This document shows positions 58,854 through 64,000 of a stretch of DNA of 64,000 nucleotides, piece after piece. This DNA comes from Phylloscopus collybita. Taxonomy: Eukaryota; Chordata; Aves; Passeriformes; Phylloscopidae. Under the pieces are notes generated by a model that made no database searches, was not told where the DNA came from, and was given only the letters and a program-made list of their open reading frames with translations. A program made the translations under genes and the position numbers. Position 1 is the first letter of the stretch. Each line of letters starts with the position of its first letter. The stretch spans positions 13,903,501 to 13,967,500 of the forward strand of contig JAJNNQ010000004.1 in the NCBI GenBank assembly GCA_027886175.1. Reading direction: 5' to 3'.

Positions 58854-61800
58854 ACATTACCAAACTGAAGACCCATGGCAACATGGGGTACATGGCAACA
58901 TGGACATGCTCATATGTAAAACTTTGCTCATATGTAAAACTGCACATAGTAGAAGGCAGAAGTCAGGAACATCTATTCAAGCTTGGGCTGCAAGCAGCAG
59001 CAGTGACTCAACTCATCATTGGCTACCACAGACTCTTGAATCCAGCATTGAATCAATTTAGATTCTTCTAAATACTATCAAAGTATACTTACACTGCTCT
59101 AATTTTATTTGAATGTGTGGACCAAAGCTATACTTTTCCCAAAAGATTTGTTCACTTAGATTCACATTCCTTTCCACATGAAGTTTGTCTTGTCTTGTTT
59201 TTTGGTTTGTCTTTTATCAAAAAGAAGTCTGATGTATAAACACTTTTCTATCATTCTTCTTTTAAAATAAAGAGTTCCAAATAGGTCATAGTTTCAAACA
59301 AAAACAGATTATTTGCCATTCTTTACTACATGCATGACAAAAAATACCTACTATCTAAGTGTTTTAAGAAGTTCACAAGCTTTTTAAAAAGCCTAGCACT
59401 CTGCATATGTTAGATGGCCATATTTGAGTATAAAAGAGTCAATAGAGTTTATTTGCTTGTCTTTCACAACCTGACACAACTAATTTAGCTATACAAAGAA
59501 GTGTGAAGTAAATGCTTGTTTTTCAGATTCAGAAATAGTCAAAGAAAAATGGAGTCTTTCATCCCAAATTATCAGTGATCTACAGCAGAGCCTGGCATAA
59601 ACCCCAGACCTGCCCAAGTACAAGTAATGTACTTAATCTTCTACACTCCCTTCCTTTTTCTCCTTATGCAAAAAACCAATTCCTTTGATTGTTTTAACAA
59701 AGAAAAGTCAGAAGAAAAAAAGTCAAGATTAAAGTAGGCATAGATGCTTAATTATTTCCTTACGGAGAACAGGGTCAACTTTAGGTGTAAGTGGAAACAG
59801 CAAGATTCTGAGAAAATTCAAATGCTTCTAACTCATCTTCATTTTTTCCAAGGCTAGTAAGGCCTTGTGTCCATAATCATCTCAATTTGGCATCTGACAC
59901 AAACAACACACACATTAAAAAAAACAAACTAACAACTTCTTAATGTTATGAAAGAGGACATGAAGTGAACACTGTGATAACTCCTCCCTGACTTGTGATT
60001 CTAATTCACACCAACACTGAAACCACTGCTGGCCTTTATGAAAACCTATGAGGATGTACATTACTTGTACATTACTTTCTGCTATCGAAAACTATGGACA
60101 AATTCCAAGTGGTAAAGAGTTGTGAAAGGGAGTGCTTCCTAAGTTAGAGTCTAAAAAATTTACTGAGAAATATCAGTAATCCAAATGTATTACGTATTTT
60201 AAATTGCACATCCATGACAATTGACCAGGATAAAATACATGCAGTTCTGACTCATACAAATGTAAAATCAAACACATAAAGCCCAGCCATATAAAGTCTA
60301 CATGTGTTTGCCTTTTTTTTTTTTTTTTTTTTTTTTTAAATAGCTTTCTATAAAGTATATGTCTCTCATATATTTTGACATTTGAACAGCTGAGGCACAA
60401 TATTGCTATAAAATACATGCACCTTGCTAAACTGCATAAACAATTTTGGGGGAGAGCATAGATGGCACTAAAAAAACCCACCCAAACCCCACATCAGGAA
60501 ACCAAGCAAACATTACAAACCAAAAAGGCAAGAGACAATCATATTGAGAGATAATCTGGAAAGCAAAATAAGATTAAATAGAAACCCTGAAACAAAGATG
60601 TTCTTTAGAGGGAATAGAAACAAAATACAACTTGGAGAACAGGCAGAAGCTGTGAGAAAGATAAAGTTCTTGGCCACTAAATTAACGTAGTCCTAAGAGA
60701 AGAAAATGAAATTCTGAGAAAAGATCATAAGCAAATTAGATGGACACCAACTATATATCAAATCTGAAACCACAATTGACTTGTACAAAAAAGTGAAGTT
60801 GAGATAATTTCTCGTAACTGGCCATCGTGAATGAGAGTCTGAAAAATTAAAACAGGCAGTTGTTTATTAACTCCGAAGAGAGTTAAGCTAGGTAATAGAA
60901 AAATGAAATCTGAAAGAACTATTTTTTAGAAAAAAATTAAAAATTGATTATGTATACTTACTTGTTATAGAAAAGAGAGCAGAAACACAAAGGAGACCAA
61001 CAACTCTCAGGCAGTGCTGTAAACCAAGCAGTAAACAGAAATCTCTGACTTCACTTTAACCTGAATGCATCTGAACTCTCATGAGTCACTGTGCACCATG
61101 CGCTTATCCAAAGATTGAGCTGAGCTCATGGTAGCAACTAAATTGGTATACAGGGATGAGCTCTGTATAATTAAAACTACTATAATGGGCCAAAAAGTTC
61201 AAAATATTTTGTCTTGGATGAACCAAAGAAGTTTCAAGACTGAAATATTCACAACTCTCCCTGTAACATAAATATGCTGACAAAACTCTGTCATCCCAAC
61301 TATCAGGGATGTAATCTTGAGATATCCTTATAGTATTTCACTTTCAAACAGATGGTCAAACCTCAAACTATAACTTGTCAGATGCAGACTAATACTACAC
61401 TGTAAGTATAAGCATATATAAACTTAAGTTTATAGCAGAGAAAGTAGACGTAGTTGAGTTCTTCAAATTTAAAACACATGTAATGCTTCAAAATGAGCTA
61501 ACGTTTCAAAAACAAGTATCACTTTAATCAGGTGTATTTCAGATAATTTGTAACATAAAGGAAAAAAATTACCCTTGTGGACAATTAGACCTTTAGATTT
61601 ACAAGCATTACCAGGGAACACAACTATATGTAACTGAAGTATTGTCAGGTTAATGTCTTCAGATAAAACTCTCAGGAAAGACGTACTTCTGTTCAAAGCA
61701 CTGCTGAAGGAACTAAGAGAGCCAGGGATTTGGAGGCACAGATAATTTAAAAGACTTCACAAGTACTGCATACACTAAACCAGGGTTAGGCCACGTTATA

Positions 61801-62955
61801 ATATGCTACTCAAGACAGCACTTCTTGGCATACTACATTGCAATTTGAGTGCATGATTGAAAACAGATCTTTTTAAAAAATATATATGTCTTTCAGACTT
61901 TTTCTGAAAAAGACAATGGAAACATAAATTCACTTCACTGAAAACTATTAAAACATCAGAGATAAACATGCCAGTTCTCTGGCACCAAAATGTAGATTTT
62001 CCATCATTAAGTCTATTGACTTAATGCATTTAAGACCTACTCTAATGATAAAACACACATCAGATACATATGTAACCCCTGGTATTACTTGAGCACATCA
62101 CTTGAGCAGAGAATGAATGTAAAATGGATGGCAAACCTGGGTGTTCAGATTTTATAGCAGGTATTTCACTATATGGCACACAGCATCTTTATGCTTAGAG
62201 GCTCTCAGGCATCTTCTAGGCTATTACATTGCTATTACTCAACTTGGGCATGCTGTTTTCCTAATGTGCAAACACTGAACCGCTCCAATCACTTGGCAGT
62301 TATTTGAGAAAAACTAGATCATCACCACTTGAAATTTAATGTTGTTGGATTTCCAGTAAGTCACTAGTTAGTCATTAGTTACCTCCAGTTTCCCACACTT
62401 TTTCTTACCTATCAATATTGCCAGAGGGGTGAAATGTGCAGTAAACTGATGCTACCATTTTACCAAGCTATAACCTTTTCATGTAGATAGTCTTAGCAGC
62501 TACTACATTAATTGGCATCCCAGTAGATGAAATTTTTTTAAACAGAATTCCAATAATTCAGGAACATCTTACAGTTACAGGAAATGGTGGCTCTAGCGCT
62601 TTTCTTCTAGTTTTCCAGTGTTAACAACAGACTGACGAGTTTCCTAATGGGCTGAAAGAGCTTGCTTAATTCCATAACTTCTGTTTTAGTTTCTTGATTT
62701 TTATAGGTATCAATTTCTTAGTACTGAGTTGGAAACTTAAAAAACTTACCTGGATAGGAGAGATGGGAAAAAAAAATCAGAATAATTTACTTTAATTTTA
62801 CATGATATATATAATGAAAAACTGATAGAGTTTCATTTCTGGAAAAAAAAAAGGGAGTGTAAGACACCAGCAGCTGGTTTTCATTTTTAGAAATATCAGG
62901 AATGTTGGATTTTTTTTTCTGATTTTGCAATGCAATTCTGAGTCACACTACAAAG
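58854..62955 (-). other. Probable SRFBP1 intron
   Basis: AT-rich non-coding DNA. It holds a tandem duplication of GCTCATATGTAAAACT (about 58908-58941) and a T25 run (60313-60337). I searched for the missing SRFBP1 N-terminal exons by eye and did not find them. Confidence 0.5.
60313..60337 (+). repeat. Poly-T run (25 nt)
   Basis: A pure T homopolymer in presumed SRFBP1 intron. Confidence 0.95.
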
Positions 62956-62960
62956 CAGAT

Positions 62961-63863
62961 TGTCTTGGGTTGTGGACTCAGGGGTGTGTATTCTATTTCA
63001 TCTGTTGAAAGCAATTGGACAGTTGGGGAGATATTTATCTCTTGTGGTTCTGGGTGGATGCCTTCTGATGATGGGCCAACTGTTAAAACCAGGTAGGGCA
63101 TCGTTTCTTATCTCTTTCACTACCCTCCAGGGGGTTCTGCTAACGGACCATTAAGACACCCCTAATAGCACACACCCCCAAAATAGACTATCCACATTCC
63201 ATCGTCCTATTGTGGGATGCTCCACCCAGTGGTGGGAGCCAACCATTCCTACCTGGATAAAACTGAGACACAGGAACAAGAAAGGATCCAGCTTCACCCA
63301 ATTCCCGGAGGAAGACTGGACCCCTTCTCACCACCACTGGACCCTTGTTCTACAGGATCATCTCTACTTCAACAGAACCACATCTGCCACTCCAGGAGGA
63401 CTCACTTTTGGACTGCTTCCAACACCCTGACCAACAGGGTATCAGGTTGTAAGGTTGTAGCTCTGACTCTCTCAGGGTTTTCCAAAATTGATTGTTGTTT
63501 GTTTGCTGGTTTGGTTGGGTGGTGCGGTGTCTTTTTTTTGTGTGTGGTTTTTTATGGTTTTGGTTTTTTTTGTTTTTTTTTTTTTTTTTGGTTTTTTTTT
63601 TTTTTTTTTTGTTTTTTTTTTGTTTTGTTTTTGTTTTGTTTTGTTTTGTTTTATTTGTTTTGTTTTGGTTTTTTGTTTGTTTGTTTACTACATTTGTACT
63701 GTCAATATTCCTAGTAAAGAACTGTTATTCCTATTCCCAAATCTTTGCCTGAGAGCCCTTGATTGCAAAATTATAATTTGGTGGGGGTGAGGGGTTTACA
63801 TTCTCCATTCTAAGGGAAACCCCAGTTTTCCCTGGCAGATACCTGTCTTTCCAAACTAAGACA
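62961..63863 (-). mobile_element. Solo LTR, ERVL-type, with perfect 5-bp TSD
   Basis: This 903-bp element has inverted termini: TGTCTTGGGTTG on + at the left and CCAAACTAAGACA at the right. It is flanked by CAGAT on both sides (62956-62960 and 63864-63868). A 5-bp duplication fits ERVL-like integration. Sequence shared with 11324-11870 (the reverse complement of GACACCCTGTTGG) shows one family. It contains an expanded T/G tract and lacks retroviral genes. Confidence 0.88.
63516..63688 (+). repeat. T/G-rich low-complexity tract inside the LTR
   Basis: About 170 bp almost purely T and G, with long T-runs and GTTTT units. It lies where related LTRs have, from memory, a short A-rich stretch on the other strand. 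Overlapping Phe/Leu/Cys-rich open frames are artefacts. Confidence 0.85.
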
Positions 63864-64000
63864 CAGATACACAGAAAGAGCTTTTCCAGTTAATAATGCA
63901 CAAGGAACTGTTAGTCTTTAACATAAGTAATCACACTTGTTTATATAACATTGAAGACATCTTAACACTTAAAATTCTCTAAGCAAGCAATCAAAATAAT

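Noticed and set aside
63217..63790. Phe/Leu-rich frames resembling membrane segments
   Set aside because: They come from the T/G-rich tract inside a solo LTR.

Overview
This is vertebrate, almost certainly bird and probably passerine, nuclear DNA. It is intron-rich and AT-rich apart from one CpG island. Its interspersed repeats are mostly CR1 non-LTR retroposons in both orientations, plus solo LTRs of avian endogenous retroviruses, including types I recall from passerine genomes. There are no operons, CRISPR arrays, plasmid or phage features, and I recognised no tRNA or rRNA gene.

Two protein-coding genes are well supported and lie tail to tail. On the + strand is a complete lysyl oxidase gene (LOX), with coding exons at 32309-33041, 33473-33581, 34883-35020, 37281-37437, 39801-39896, 40079-40194 and 41623-41629. 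The seven segments join in phase to 451 codons plus a stop. They carry the BMP1-type processing site, the copper-binding histidines and the lysine and tyrosine that form the LTQ cofactor. Exon 1 sits in a CpG island of about 31370-33330 with a TATA box, G-quadruplex-prone tracts, two HIF-type ACGTG cores and a short uORF. On the - strand is the 3' part of SRFBP1 (serum response factor binding protein 1): four exons between 52324 and 49221 that join in phase to 351 codons plus a stop. Its first roughly 90 codons are not visible and probably lie beyond the right end. The LOX-SRFBP1 neighbourhood matches the order I recall in other amniotes.

Region by region: 1-31.3 kb is LOX 5' intergenic DNA with no recognisable gene. 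It holds an ERV LTR (8.7-9.5 kb), an ERVL-type LTR with a near-perfect 5-bp target duplication (11.3-11.9 kb), a CR1 nested inside another CR1 (11.9-13.4 kb), CR1 fragments at 15.2-16.0, 17.4-17.6, 21.4-21.9 and 24.4-25.3 kb, and a 304-bp tract made only of A and C (26.1-26.4 kb). 31.4-41.6 kb is LOX, with CR1 fragments in introns 4 and 6 and a T/G-rich tract in the 182-bp intron 5. 41.6-45.5 kb is probable LOX 3' UTR with two miR-29 seed matches. 45.5-49.2 kb is the intergenic space and SRFBP1 3' UTR, with an ancient CR1. 49.2-52.3 kb holds the SRFBP1 exons. 52.3-64 kb is probably SRFBP1 intron with three ERV LTRs, one being a solo LTR with perfect 5-bp target duplications (62961-63863).

I found no undescribed biological system. 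The more interesting details are splice-linked: the LOX exon-6 donor itself encodes a stop, so intron-6 retention would remove only the last tyrosine, and a 38-bp SRFBP1 microexon is essential for the conserved C-terminus. The clustered regulatory signals in front of LOX, the A/C-only tract and the datable nested repeats are also worth a look.
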